NCBI GenBank assembly: GCA_023935145.1
Contig: CM043702.1
Coordinates: 60,491,001-60,555,000, forward strand
From: Bretschneidera sinensis
Taxonomy: Eukaryota > Streptophyta > Magnoliopsida > Brassicales > Akaniaceae
Direction of reading: 5' to 3'
DNA: 64,000 nucleotides
Positions 20,817 through 31,420 of the stretch are shown here, piece after piece. Made by a program: the position numbers and the translations under genes. The first letter of the stretch is position 1. Each line of letters opens with the position of its first letter. The notes beneath the pieces are model-generated. The model made no database searches, was not told the DNA's origin, and worked only from the letters and a program-made list of their open reading frames with translations.

Positions 20817-21535
20817 CTACTTTGAGGCATCTTTAAATGTTATCGTATTCTCTTGATTCTCTCCATGGTTATTTCTACCAATTCCAACCCCAAGACCCTT
20901 CTTTCCCCCACTTCTTCCCAATAATCGATGTCCTACACCTTCTATATATAATGCTTCGAAAGGTTCCATCTTAATACTGGTCAGAAAACTATTATTATAC
21001 ACAAACTCCATAAGGGTTAAGTGTGAATCCAAGCCAACCAAAAAGTTTATAGCACATGCTCGTAGCATATCTTCTAGAATTTGAATTATTCTCTCTAACT
21101 TGCCATCCGTTTGAGGGTGGAAAATGGTGCTAAAATGTAATTGAGTACCCATTACTTGCTGAAATCCCTTCCAGAACTGAGAGGTAAATCGAGCATCATG
21201 ATCCAATACAGTACTCAATGGTAGTACTCAATGGTACACCATATAGTTTCACTATTTCAGCCAAGTAGATCTTCGTTAATCTTTCAGGAGAGTAAGTTAT
21301 CTTGATTGGAAGAAAATGAGAAAATTTAGATAATCGATCTAGTATGACCCAAATGACATCCAAACCTCTCTGAGTATGGGGAATTTCTATCACAAAATCC
21401 ATAGTGACTCTCTCCCACAGCCACTCCGGTATAAGAAGAGGTTGCAACAATCCTGTTAGGTGTTTATGCTCAGTCTTCACCTACTAGCATACTAAGCATC
21501 GGGAAACATAGTATGCTATGTCCTTCTTTAGATCT
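20817..21535 (-). pseudogene. pol (INT): Gy-3 integrase core
   Basis: Minus strand from about 21535: KKDIAYYVSRCLVC zinc block, KTEHKHLTGLLQPL, the first catalytic Asp in VTMDFVIEIPHTQRGLDVIW, the second in DHDARFTSQFW, and the Glu in TDGKLERIIQILEDML. All three catalytic residues are readable. A 13-base tandem duplication at 21210-21235 shifts the frame between the first and second. The zinc-binding N-terminus is shortened by the adjoining deletion. Confidence 0.85.
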
Positions 21536-21539
21536 AGCA

Positions 21540-22950
21540 TATTGCATCCTTACCTTGAGCATCCAGTAGATGACTTACCATTGACGATCTTACCACTATA
21601 CTAGCTACTAACCCTCTGTCGGTATCAGCTTCAAGCTTCTATTCTAAACTTCTTAATTCTTCAATTAACCCTAAATCATAAGTCTTCAAAATTGCCAACT
21701 TATTACTGGGTTTTCAACTTGACAAATCAGCCACCACATTAGCTTTTGCAGGATGATAACTTATAGAACATTCATAGTCACTGATTAGTTTCATCCATCG
21801 CCTTTGTCTTAAGTTTAACTCCTTCTAGGTGGGTAAATACTTGAGGTTCTTATGGTCCGTAAATATCTCACAACTTGCTCCATAAAAGTGATGTTTCCAA
21901 ATCTTTAAGGCAAAGACTATCACTGCCAATTTTAGATCATGGGTAAGGTAGTCCCTTATGTGGTTCTTCAATTGGCATAAAGCATAAGTAACAACCTTTC
22001 CATGCTACATTAGGAGATAACCTAACCCTAGATGTGAGGCATCACTATAAATCATAAACCCCTCATCACTCGAAGGAAGGATTAATCGGTGTTGTTGTCA
22101 ACATTTCCTTCAACAGTTGAAAACTTCGCTCACACTCTTCTAACCATATAAATTTCTCTCCCTTTCTTTTCAGTTTGGTCAAGGGTACTGCAATCAGTCA
22201 GAAATCCTTAATAAATCTCCAATTATATCTTGCCAATCCCAAAAAGCTAATAATCTCGGTCATATTTGTAGGTCTCTCCTAATTTAGAACTACTTTAACT
22301 TTCTGAGGGTCTACAGCTACTCCTGCTTCCGACACCACATACCTTAAAAAGGTCACTTCTTTCAATCAAAACTCACACTTGTTAAACTTGGCATAAAGCT
22401 TCTCTTCTCTAAGAGTTCCAGCACTATCTTCAAATGTATAGCATGGTCCTCTTGATTCTTCGAATATACTAAGGTATCATTAAAAAACTACTACAAATTT
22501 GTCTAGGAATGGCCTGAATACTCCATTCATTAAGTCCATGAAGGCCACAGAGGTATTAGTCAATTCGAATAGTACAATCAAAAATTCATAATGTCCATAA
22601 TGAGTACGAAAGGTAATTTTCAGAACATCTGAATCTTTAATTCGCAATTGATAGTAACCTGATCTCAAATATATTTTAGAAAATAACCAAGTTCCTTGCA
22701 ACTGCTCAAATAAATCGTCAATCCTCGATAATGGGTACTTGTTATGAATTATCATATTATTTAGTTGCCTATAATCCACACACAATCTTAGAGTTCCATC
22801 TTTCTTCTTGCCAAATAACACTAGAGCTCCCCAAGGTGATATACTAGGATGAATGAATTTCTTGTCTAACAACTTCTAAAGTTAGACCTTAAGTTTCTTT
22901 AGTTCTACGGTTCCATTCAATAATGAGGTATCGAAATAGGAGTAGAGCTG
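21540..22950 (-). pseudogene. pol (RT-RH): Gy-3 reverse transcriptase and RNase H
   Basis: RT reads well at 22872-22480: [61 protein letters not shown] and [11 protein letters not shown]. The catalytic loop is broken right after FLDKFVVVF by stops in the position of the Asp pair. The thumb and RNase H (22470-21740) survive as scattered blocks ([40 protein letters not shown]). Compared with Gy-2, about 220 bases joining RNase H to integrase are missing near 21540. Confidence 0.8.
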
Positions 22951-23164
22951 GATGCTAGATCAATAGAAAATTCAATTTCCCTAATGGGTGGTAAATCGGG
23001 TAAATTCTCTGACTATAGGCACTCCTTCCAATTTCACACCTTTCTCAGAGGAATTGATCATGTAGACTAAATAACCTTCACAACCCTTCTTCAACAATCT
23101 TATAGCTGAAATGGCTGAAATGAGGCATTGTGAAAGTATTCTACATTCTCCCTGAAAAAAAAAA

Positions 23165-23512
23165 TTATTCTTTCCTCGAAACTCGAAAAGTTACCATCTT
23201 TGTGTAGCAGTCTATTGAAGCATAATAGTTAGCTAAACAATCAATACTTAGGATAAAATCAAAGTCCTCCATACTCAAATGCAATAAATCCAAACTAAGT
23301 TCTCTATCTCCGATGTTCAACACACAATCTCGGAATATCCATTTGATTTCTACCTTCTCTCTCATAGGAGTCTCAACAATCATGATATTATGCAAACGTT
23401 TTCTAGGTACATCAACATATATTATAAAAGAATTAGAAACAAAGGAGTGTGTTGCACCAGGATCAATTAACATTCTAGCATTTCTACCTAAAAAAGAAAT
23501 CATACCAGTCAC
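23165..23512 (-). pseudogene. pol (PR): Gy-3 aspartic protease
   Basis: An open 115-codon reading with GMISFLGRNARMLIDPGATHSFVS at its start. The active site is D-P-G rather than the usual D-S/T-G, a variant common in Tekay-type proteases. It continues through VPRKRLHNIM, ETPMREKVEI, DCVLNIGDRELSLDLL and DCLANYYASIDC to TFRVSRKE, and then enters the PR-RT linker. It would cut the gag-pol polyprotein in the particle. Gy-2 7418-7680 is the sister copy. Confidence 0.85.
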
Positions 23513-23599
23513 TACATCAGGTGTGGCTTGAGCATCCTACTGAGTGATTGTATAAGCATAGCCTTGCCCTTTCTGACTTTGACTAGCATCCATTCTACC

Positions 23600-24363
23600 T
23601 GTTATGACTCATTGGCCTTGACTTCTACCCTTACCACCTCTAACCCCACTGCCTCGACCCACTTGAACTTTTTTGGAACCTCTAGTTGTACTCACACTAC
23701 CAGATGGCTTGAGTTTTGACCAACAGTTTGCACCTACATGACCACTCTGACCACACACAAAGCATACATCACTTTGTAACATAGAGCAATCCTTTTGAAG
23801 ACGCTCAGCTGATCCACAATTATGACACAACTTAATATTGCAATCTCTAGATATATAATCCATTTGACCACACTGAGAGCATCCCTAAGGATTCAATTCT
23901 GACATGGTACCACTTCCTCAACTTGATGCACTTCCTCCTCTACCTAGAGTTCTTGATGGAAATGATTGTCTTGAAATTCTTTGAATTCCTCTCACTGAAC
24001 TTTGCACTACAAATGGTACTGGTTCACTTTGTTGACCTTAACTCATTTCAAACAGCTTACCTCCCACACTTTGCCCTCATTGGGAAACTGATCTACTTCG
24101 CTAAAATGGATGACCACCTTGGACTCCAAACCTATAACTACATTCCCTAGTCCCATCCGAACTACTCCTCTTTTATCGTTCCTGACATCCCCTCAATTCC
24201 ATTACATCCTTCTCTATATGTAGTGCTTTATCCACCAGTCTTGTATAATTAGGATGATCCAAATAAGAAATTTGAGTACAAATTTCATGACTCAAACCAT
24301 CAAGGAATCTCTTAGACTTTCTTTATTCATTGCTTAGTAAATCTGACACAAATCTAGACAGGG
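23600..24363 (-). pseudogene. gag: Gy-3 gag C-terminal part with zinc knuckles
   Basis: Minus strand 23890-23700 contains three cysteine clusters: CSQCGQMDYISRDC, CHNCGSAERLQKDC and CFVCGQSGHVGANC. Only the last keeps the full C-C-H-C set; the first has Tyr and the second Arg at the His position. The RG-rich tail (VGRGSGVRGGKGRSQGQ) leads toward protease. Upstream to 24363 the gag body is broken but LVDKALHIEKDVMELRG and RFLDGLSHEI-like blocks are recognisable. It is cut at 24363 by a plus-sense LTR. Confidence 0.8.
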
Positions 24364-24681
24364 TGTAGAGGCCAATATTTCATTTAGAATATTTTAAATT
24401 TTGAAATTTTTGCACCTTGGTACGTTCTTGGAATGCTTGTTCGAATTAAGTTTAATTAAGTTCCTTTTGGAGTTAAAAAAATTCAGAAACAAGTAAATAA
24501 ATGAGGTTTAAGTAAAAAAGATTTTTTTGGGGGGAACTTTTGGAGTTTTAAGAAATGGTTAGGTAGGTTATAACAGGGTCAAAAGTAGGAGGATAGTTTT
24601 ACTAAATTAGAAAGCTTTATGGTGGAAAATAAGAAAAGGTGTAACTTGAGGATTTATTTTGCAATTCATAATGAATGTGTC

Positions 24682-24689
24682 TATAAATA
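24682..24689 (+). promoter_or_regulatory. TATA box in family-B LTR
   Basis: TATAAATA in the context GTCTATAAATAGGGGAG, followed by a purine-rich leader. Confidence 0.65.
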
Positions 24690-25159
24690 GGGGAGAGGGG
24701 GAGAAAAACCAACATTTTTGCTGGATTCTTCTAGAGAAAGAAAATAAAGTTTGGCTGAGAGGGGAGAAAGAGAGAAAAAGAAGAGAAGAAGAAGGAAAGA
24801 ATAAAGAGCAAAGGGATGGGTATTTTCTTGCAAAAACTCAAGGAATAAACTTAATTTTTATCTCCTAAATTATCAAGTATGTTTATTACTCTAAGGATTT
24901 AAATTTTTGAGTTGAAAATTTGAAGATTTTTTTAAGAAAGTTTCAAGAAAAATGGTTTGTTGGAAAAAATGGGTTTTTGAACCAAAGTTGAAATTTTGCT
25001 ATTTGGAGTCCAATTCTTGGCTTGGGTAATGTTAAGTTTCATTAATAAAACCATTAAAAACTTATATTTTTAAAGATTTGAAAAGATCTATAGAGATCAA
25101 GAAGAGTTTTGGGGGAAAACTTAAGTTTTCAAATTTAATTTTTGCTGGTATAAGGTGAC

Positions 25160-25306
25160 CTAGACGATTGGGTCAGGAGACCAGACCCGACCATACGATT
25201 GAATTATGTTTTTATGCTGCTCTTCAAGGACCCAGTCATCTAGGTGAAGAGGCAAAAGCTTTTGGACATTCACCTAGTCGATTAGATCAGGTACCCAGTC
25301 GACTGG
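25160..25306. promoter_or_regulatory. Degenerate phased dyad array, family-B LTR
   Basis: Sites related to CCAGTCGACTGG start at 25160, 25181, 25232, 25274 and 25295 (spacings 21, 51, 42 and 21). The last is a perfect CCAGTCGACTGG; the others are mutated. The offset from TATA (about 480 bases) equals that in family A. Confidence 0.45.
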
Positions 25307-26018
25307 ATCATGTAAATTTTTCAAAAAAATGACTTTTTCTTCTTAGTTTTTGAACATGAATTCTTTTCCAAAATAATTATAATGTTTATTTAAATTTGAA
25401 GTGTGATTAAAATGTCTTTAAAAATATTAGTATTCACAAAAATTAAAGTGTTTTTGATATTCAAAATAGTTGATAAAAGGGCTTAAAGCCTTGGTTTCTT
25501 TGATTTTTTGTTTCGCCCGAAGTGCGCTCATGAGATTTAAAGTGTGTAAAACACCTTGAGGTTGCTAGAGATTCTTTTTAAATGACTTAAATTAATAAGA
25601 TTAAGTATTTCTCATTCCTAGATATTAATGAAAAATTATTAAGAGACCAAGAATTAAAAAGATTGCGTAGCGAGGTGAGTACGCCTTACCTTTAGTAAGT
25701 GTATTTTAAATATACGTAAATTGAGTAATAAAGAATAAAGAAAATAATACGATCTAACTTGATGAATACAAACCTTAAAACTGATGAGGATTAATTATAT
25801 AAATTATGGTACAAAAATAACAAAAACTAGTAATATGAGGAATTGATAAGTGCTTAAATATTTGTATTTAAGCCCCTTAATTTACACTTATAAAGTTCCT
25901 AGTTGTACTATTTCATGCTATTTTATTGCTTTTCTGTGTTTTCTTAGGATTTTGAAGAAAATGGAGCATTATCTAGTTTGGAGAACAAAAGCTAGAAGAA
26001 CTGGAAACTGCACATAGT

Positions 26019-26107
26019 GCGATCGAGTGCACCAGCACTCGTGCGCACAAGAAGAAGCCTCGAGCACAACCTTGTGCTCGAGCACACCAACATGAGATCG
26101 AGCGCAC
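26019..26107. promoter_or_regulatory. GATCGAGYGCAC motif cluster, Ath-1 LTR
   Basis: Motifs GCGATCGAGTGCAC (26019), CACTCGTGCGCAC (26036), CCTCGAGCACAAC (26058), the perfect palindrome GTGCTCGAGCAC (26074) and GAGATCGAGCGCAC (26094). They lie just upstream of the LTR TATA box. TCGA/TCGT cores are 16-21 bases apart. The same motif recurs at 27254, 32987 and 33531. Confidence 0.45.
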
Positions 26108-26194
26108 CCGTGCAGTAAAATAGCAGAACCTATTTTGGAAAGTAGGGTTAGGGTTCTGTTTTTCTAGTTAGGGTTTCCAGATGTCTTTGAACCT

Positions 26195-26202
26195 TATAAA
26201 TA
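26195..26202 (+). promoter_or_regulatory. TATA box, Ath-1 LTR
   Basis: TATAAATA in the context ACCTTATAAATAGGCC. Confidence 0.7.
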
Positions 26203-27092
26203 GGCCTATAAACACAGAAACCATATCTTCTTTTTAGTTTTGGAGCTTTGGGGGAATTAACGACTCTTCTAAGCCAGTATTTTTTGGTTTTATTCTTTTC
26301 TCTTTATTTTACATTACAAAGATGTTTAATATCACAACTATGTGTCACTAACTCACTAGTAGGGCTCGATTGAAGCCCTAATTATGTTTTTCCATATATG
26401 AATATTGTTGCCTTTGTGATAGCTGTGTTATGATTCTTAACTTGATTAATGCCTATTTTTATTGAAATTCCTCATATGTGTTTTCCTGATCAACATATGC
26501 ATGTGGTATGGATTAGTTAGTTAGATCAATTTGGATGACCGAGTCTTAGGTCTGACAATAGTAACAAAAGAAATCCATGCCGGATTCTTGGGTTAATCAA
26601 CATAGGAAACCAGGAGTATATAACATGCCCCAGGTCTTGTGTGTTTGTCAATTTTCATTGATCATATGCTCTCTTAAGGAACAACATAGTATACACCATG
26701 CTAAATCCCTTAAGAGAGAAAAGAGTTAGAATATACACCATGCCTAACTCGTTGCTTAGGAAAATCAATAGCTTAAGGAGTATACACCATGCCCTTAGGT
26801 TGACGACAGTAGGTAATCATAATATGACTAAAGCATTGGAACATTGTTTATTGGGAAAATATGATTAGGGTGGATATCAAAGCCCTGTGTGTTTATCATT
26901 ATCAATTCAAACTCAATACTTATTTCTATCGTTTATACTATGAATTTAATTTTATATCGAACTTTACTAATCCTTGTGGAGATGATCTCGCATTTTGTAC
27001 ACTATACTACTAAGTTGACCTTGTTCACTTGCAAGTACAACTATTCAATTATTTGCTTATTAATTTAAGTAGATTTCTGAATAACAAGTTTT

Positions 27093-27110
27093 TGGCGCCG
27101 TTGCCGGGGA
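27093..27110 (+). other. Ath-1 primer-binding site
   Basis: TGGCGCCGTTGCCGGGGA, the complement of the tRNA-Asp 3' end used by Athila-type elements, six bases after the LTR end. Confidence 0.9.
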
Positions 27111-27353
27111 TTGTGCTAAATTTCTGTTTAGGATTATTTTTCGTTCAGTTTTATTTTTTTTGTTCTATTTTATTTTGTTTTATCAAAAATCTAATTTATT
27201 TTCGTTTTCTATTATTCTGTTTCAGGTACTACAGCAGAGTAATCTGTGGTACTACGATCAAGAGCACTGCTTGGTGCGATCGAGTGCACTCGAGGCAGAG
27301 ACTACCCGAGCAGCAGTATTGAAGCTGCTACACTGAAGAGTTCTAGTTAATTC
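27111..27353 (+). other. Ath-1 leader between PBS and gag
   Basis: T-rich 5' leader with no gene. At 27254-27296 it carries three RTCRAGYGCAC-type motifs with TCAA/TCGA cores at 27258, 27280 and 27290 (spacings 22 and 10). Confidence 0.6.
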
Positions 27354-28900
27354 ATGCAAGGAATTCAATCCAGGAATCCAACTTTCTTTCCTCTTGATAC
27401 AAAGCTTAAGCGGACCAATCGATAAAGACTTAGAGACTACGTTGAAGAGGTAGAAGAAGAATTTGAGGGAGAAGCACAAATGGCGGAACAGCTTGATAAC
27501 CAACCGCCACTAGAGTGAAGACCTATGAAGGAATCCTTCATTCCACAGAACCTCGACCAGCCCTCATGCATTGCATATCAACCTGAGGCGGAAAGAAATT
27601 ATTACATATCCCCGTGGATACTCAGTGATTTGACTCATTCTAGAGGTACAACTGTTGAGGACCCACGTTTGCATATCCAGGAATTCTTTGATCTCTGCAA
27701 GTTCCAGCATATCCGGGGCCTAGATCAAGAGGGAATCAAGTTAATTATTTTCCTTTTCTCATTAAAAGATAATGCTAAACTGTGGTACAATTCATTGCCT
27801 ACAATTTCTATCTATACTTGGGAAGAGTTGGCCAGTAAGTTCCTAATGAAGTTTTTCCCAGCTCAAAAGACAAGACAAATGAGGAAGGAGATTCAATCTT
27901 TCCAACAGAAGGATGAAGACCTATTTTTTGACGCATGGGGACATTTCAATGAGCTATTACTCAAATGCCCACATCACAATCTACCTTAGGATGAACTGGT
28001 ACAAGCTTTCTATGAAGGTTTGAGTGATACTAATAAAAGTATTATAGATTTAAGTTGTGGAGGTGTGCTGATGTAGAAGAGCAGTGAAGAAGCCATAGAG
28101 CTGTTTGAGACATTAAGTGATCACACCCAGCAATTCTCCTCTAGAGGTAGACAAGGAGTTAAGAGCAAAGGTATATATGAAGTGACTCTAAATGGTGGAT
28201 CCTCTAATCAGATAGTTGTTGTGGAGTGGAAGCTAGATCTGCTTGTTAAAGCCATGACTACTCAGAACGCCTCACCTAGTCCACCAGCTACACCACTCCA
28301 GGTATGTGCTATATGTTCTCATTTTGACCATAATACTGAGACATGTCCTTTATATTCATCTGCAGATCCAAAGCAAGCGAATTATGTGGGATAGAACAAC
28401 TACCTTCCCAAGAACAACCCATATGCAAATACCTACAATCCTGGATGGTGAAACCACCCCAACTTCTCATGGACTAACAATCAGAATGCCCTGAACCTTT
28501 AAAGGCAGCAAAGGAACTCCCAACCAGTAGCCCACTTAATTCTCGAATCAAAGAAAAGTGACCTGGAGAGTCTTGTGAGGCAATTGGCAACTCAGCAACA
28601 ACAGTTGATGACTTCACAAGATTAGTTCATGGCAGATGAAAAGCAATTTCGGACTGAGCTAAGACAAACCACTGCAAAATATGAACAAGTCATTCAAAGA
28701 CTAAAGGTACAAATGGGGCAATTGGCTAAGAAACTGAGTGGCAGAAAGCAAGGTGAGCTTCCAGCTCAAACACTACCTAATCCAGGAGGGCACTAGCAAC
28801 TGAAGGCTGCTACAACTCTCAGAAATGGTAAGGTCATAGGAACCAATGAGTCTGCACAAGCATCTCCAGAAAAACCATTTGCATAAAAGGTAAGTGAAAT
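27354..28900 (+). pseudogene. gag: Ath-1 gag
   Basis: ATG at 27354, then a broken N-terminus (stops near 27423 and 27516). The retrotransposon gag domain is open at 27525-27989 (YYISPWILSDL, FFDLCKFQHIRG, WYNSLPTISIYTWEELASKFLMKFFP, RKEIQSFQQKDEDLFFDAWGHFNELL). A zinc knuckle CAICSHFDHNTETC (complete C-C-H-C) sits at about 28310. Downstream is a glutamine-rich coiled-coil-like stretch (28600-28740). At least six stops. Gag builds the particle. Order and PBS type identify Athila. Confidence 0.85.
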
Positions 28901-29099
28901 GGAGAATGTGAAAGCCCCACCCTTCCTGCAAAGGTTAGTAAAGCAAAATAAAGAAAATAGACTGCTTGATATGTTTTAAACTTTGCGAAAAGTAAAAATA
29001 AACATTCTTTTATTATATGCAATTCAACAAATACCTGCTTATGCTAAATTTTTGAAATATTGTTGCACTCATAAGAGGAAGTTTTAGGAACATGAGACA

Positions 29100-29560
29100 A
29101 TAGTTTTAACTGAAGAGGTAAGTGCGGTATTGTTGAGAAAGCTACAACCAAAGCTAAAAGATCCAGCTAGTTTTACTATTCCTTGCAGGATAGGTGACCA
29201 GCTATTTAAGTATGCATTACTGGATTTAGGAGCAGGTGTAAATTTGTTGCCATACTTAGTATTTGAAACACTAGGCTTAGGGGAGCTTCAATTGACTTCC
29301 ATCACTTTGCAATTGGTAGACTGAAGCATCAAAAGACCTAGAGGTATTCTTGAGGGTGTCTTGGTAAAGGTAGGTGAGTTTATTTTACCTACTAATTTTA
29401 TTATGTTAGATATGGAAGAATGCCCTATGCCATTACCTCTGCCCATCATCTTAGGGAGACTCTTTATGATAATTGCTGACACAAAAATTTGTGTGAAAAA
29501 GGGTATAGTAAGTATGAAGGTAAATGGTGAGAAAATATAATTCAAAATATTTGATGCATT
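29100..29560 (+). pseudogene. pol (PR): Ath-1 protease
   Basis: KLQPKLKDPASFTIPCRIGD leads to the active-site block ALLDLGAGVNLLPY (D-L-G, as usual in Athila), then GLGELQLTSITLQL, PRGILEGVLVKV and PIILGRLFM. Stops at 29322 and about 29540. The downstream linker to RT (29601-29852) is open in part. Ath-2 37796-38407 is the intact counterpart. Confidence 0.85.
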
Positions 29561-29852
29561 AAAATTACCATAAGATGATATAGAATGTTTTAATGTATGT
29601 ATGATGCAAAGTTTTGTTGAGCAAGCTTTTCAGGTCCATCACATTGATCCATTGGAGACCACCCTTACCCATGGCTTCACAAGATTGGATATTGAGCAAG
29701 AACTGGAAGATGTTATTGATGACATCATTAAAGCTATGCACCTCCTTAAGGCCTCTCCAAAACATCCAAGTAAGTATACCTCTCCATTTGAACCTTTTGT
29801 ACCTACTAAGACTACTTTTCTCCTTTCTATTGTCCAGGAACCAAACTTGTAA

Positions 29853-30852
29853 TTGAAGCAGTTGTTAGAGCATTTAACTTATGCTTATTTGGGAGAGAAT
29901 AGGACATTACTAGTGATAGTGGCTGCAAATCTAAGTGTTGGGGAAGAAGAGAAACTGCTGAGAGTTCTTAGAGAGCACAGATCTGCTATCAGATGGACCA
30001 TTGCTGACATCAAGGGGATAAGTCCAACCAATTGCATGCATCATATCTACCTTGAGGATGAAGCAAAGCCTACCTAGGATGCTCAGTGAAGACTAAACCC
30101 ACACATGAAAGAGGTAGTTAAGGCAGAGGTATTAAAATTGTTGGATGTTGGCATTATCTACCCCATCTTAGACAGTAAATCGGTAAGTCCAGTCCAAGTT
30201 GTTCCGAAAAAGAGTGGGATCACAGTGGTGAAGAACGAAGATGAGGAGCTAATACCTATAAGAATAACCACTGGTTGGAGGGTCTACATTGATTACAGAA
30301 GGCTAAACAAAGTAACCAGAAAAGATCATTTCCTATTGCCCTTCATTGATTAGATGTTAGAGAGATAGCTGGCCACGACTACTATTGCTTCTTAGATGGG
30401 TATAGTTGTTACAACCAGATTGCCATAGCACCAGAGGACCAAAAAAAGACTACCTTCACATGCCCTTTCAGTACATTTTCTTACAAAAGAATGTCATTCG
30501 GTTTATGCAATGCACCAGCCACCTTTTAAAGATGTATGATGAGTATTTTTTCGATATGGTGGAGAAATTCATTAAGGTCTTTATGGATGATTTTAGTGTT
30601 TTTGGGTCTAATTTTGATGAATGCCTTAATTATCTGGCGAGTGTCCTAAAGAGATGTGAAGAATGCAACTTAGTGCTAAATTGGGAAAAATGTCACTTTA
30701 TGGTTCAACAAGGCATTGTGTTGGGTCATTCCATTTCCAACAAAGTTATTGAGGTAGACAAGGCTAAGATAGACATCATTTCAAAGTTGCCTCCTCCTCT
30801 AATAGTCAAGGGTGCTAGAAGTTTCCTTGGACATTCTGGATTCTACAGATGA
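29853..30852 (+). pseudogene. pol (RT): Ath-1 reverse transcriptase
   Basis: The linker EEKLLRVLREHRSAIRWTIADIKGISP opens the domain. RT motifs: VLKLLDVGIIYPI, VVPKKSGITVV and GWRVYIDYRRLNKVTRKDHFLLPFID, then TAG at 30351 where Ath-2 has CAG. A frameshifted stretch (30360-30490) follows. The catalytic FMDDFSVFGSNF keeps both Asp residues. The thumb SFLGHSGFYR ends in TGA at 30850. It would copy element RNA. Its FMDDFSVFG signature is diagnostic of Athila/Tat relatives. Confidence 0.9.
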
Positions 30853-31420
30853 TTCATGAAGGACTTTTCTAAGACCTCTAGACCTCTTTGTACACTGTTA
30901 GATAAAGATACCAAGTTTGAATGGACTGACGATTGTATGAAAGCTTTCAACACATTGAAGAATGTGCTCACCTCTGCACCAATAATGATGTCACCTAATT
31001 GGAATCTTCCATACGAGCTGATGTATGATGCCAGTGACTTTGTCTTGGGAGCTGTCTCAGGCCAGAAAGTCAATAAGGTACCTCATGCTATTTACTATGC
31101 TTCTAGAACTTTAAATGATGCTCAGCTAAACTATTCTACTACTGAAAAGGAATTATTAGCTATTATTTTTGCTTTGGAAAAGTTTAGATCATATCTAAAG
31201 CTCTAAGGTTATTGTATTTACTGATCATGTTGCTTTGAGATATTTGTTTTCTAAGAAAGATGCAAAGCTTAGGTTAATTAGATAGGTACTCCTATTGCAA
31301 GAGTTTGACTTGGAGATTAAAGACAAGAAGGGCAGTGAGAATGGGGTTGCAGATCACCTATTTAGACTACCTCATGAGGACAACAAAAATGAGCTACCTT
31401 TGAATGAGAACTTCCCCGAT
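30853..31420 (+). pseudogene. pol (RH): Ath-1 RNase H
   Basis: [73 protein letters not shown], then after a stop at 31204 a shifted FTDHVALRYLFSKKDAKLRLI and LEIKDKKGSENGVADHL. All four acidic positions (D, E, D, D) are recognisable. Confidence 0.85.

Larger units (their letters stand above)
18108..24363 (-). mobile_element. Gy-3: Tekay-type Gypsy element, 5' truncated
   Basis: Minus-strand order is gag (CCHC), protease, RT, RNase H, integrase, chromodomain, PPT and a 2.2 kb 3' LTR. The 5' LTR and gag start are lost where a plus-sense LTR begins at 24364. The chromodomain and TGTA...TACA LTR ends place it in the Tekay (del) group. Many stops, a 13-base tandem duplication and a deletion of roughly 220 bases between RNase H and integrase show long decay. 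Gy-2 is the same family in opposite orientation. Confidence 0.9.
24364..25843 (+). mobile_element. Family-B Gypsy LTR, 3' truncated
   Basis: Starts TGTAGAGGCC inside Gy-3 gag and runs plus-sense. Similar to the reverse complement of 58140-59230 over most of its length, including GCGTAGCGAGGTGAGTACGCC near 25665. TATAAATA at 24682-24689. A dyad-motif array lies about 480 bases downstream. It ends where Ath-1 begins at 25844. The open stretch at 24659-24868 is a purine-rich chance ORF. Confidence 0.7.
25844..27086 (+). repeat. Ath-1 5' LTR
   Basis: 1243 bases beginning TGATAAGTGCTTAAAT and ending CTGAATAACA, immediately before an Athila-type PBS. TATA box at 26195-26202 with a motif cluster 88-176 bases upstream. 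Around 26600-26810 the phrase TATACACCATGCC recurs. The matching 3' LTR is not in the window, because Si-1 begins before it would be reached. Confidence 0.85.

Noticed and set aside
27093..27110. tRNA gene at the TGGCGCCGTTGCC sites
   Set aside because: Only the 18-base primer-binding match is present; no cloverleaf flanks it. The same holds for the TGGTATCAGAGC sites.
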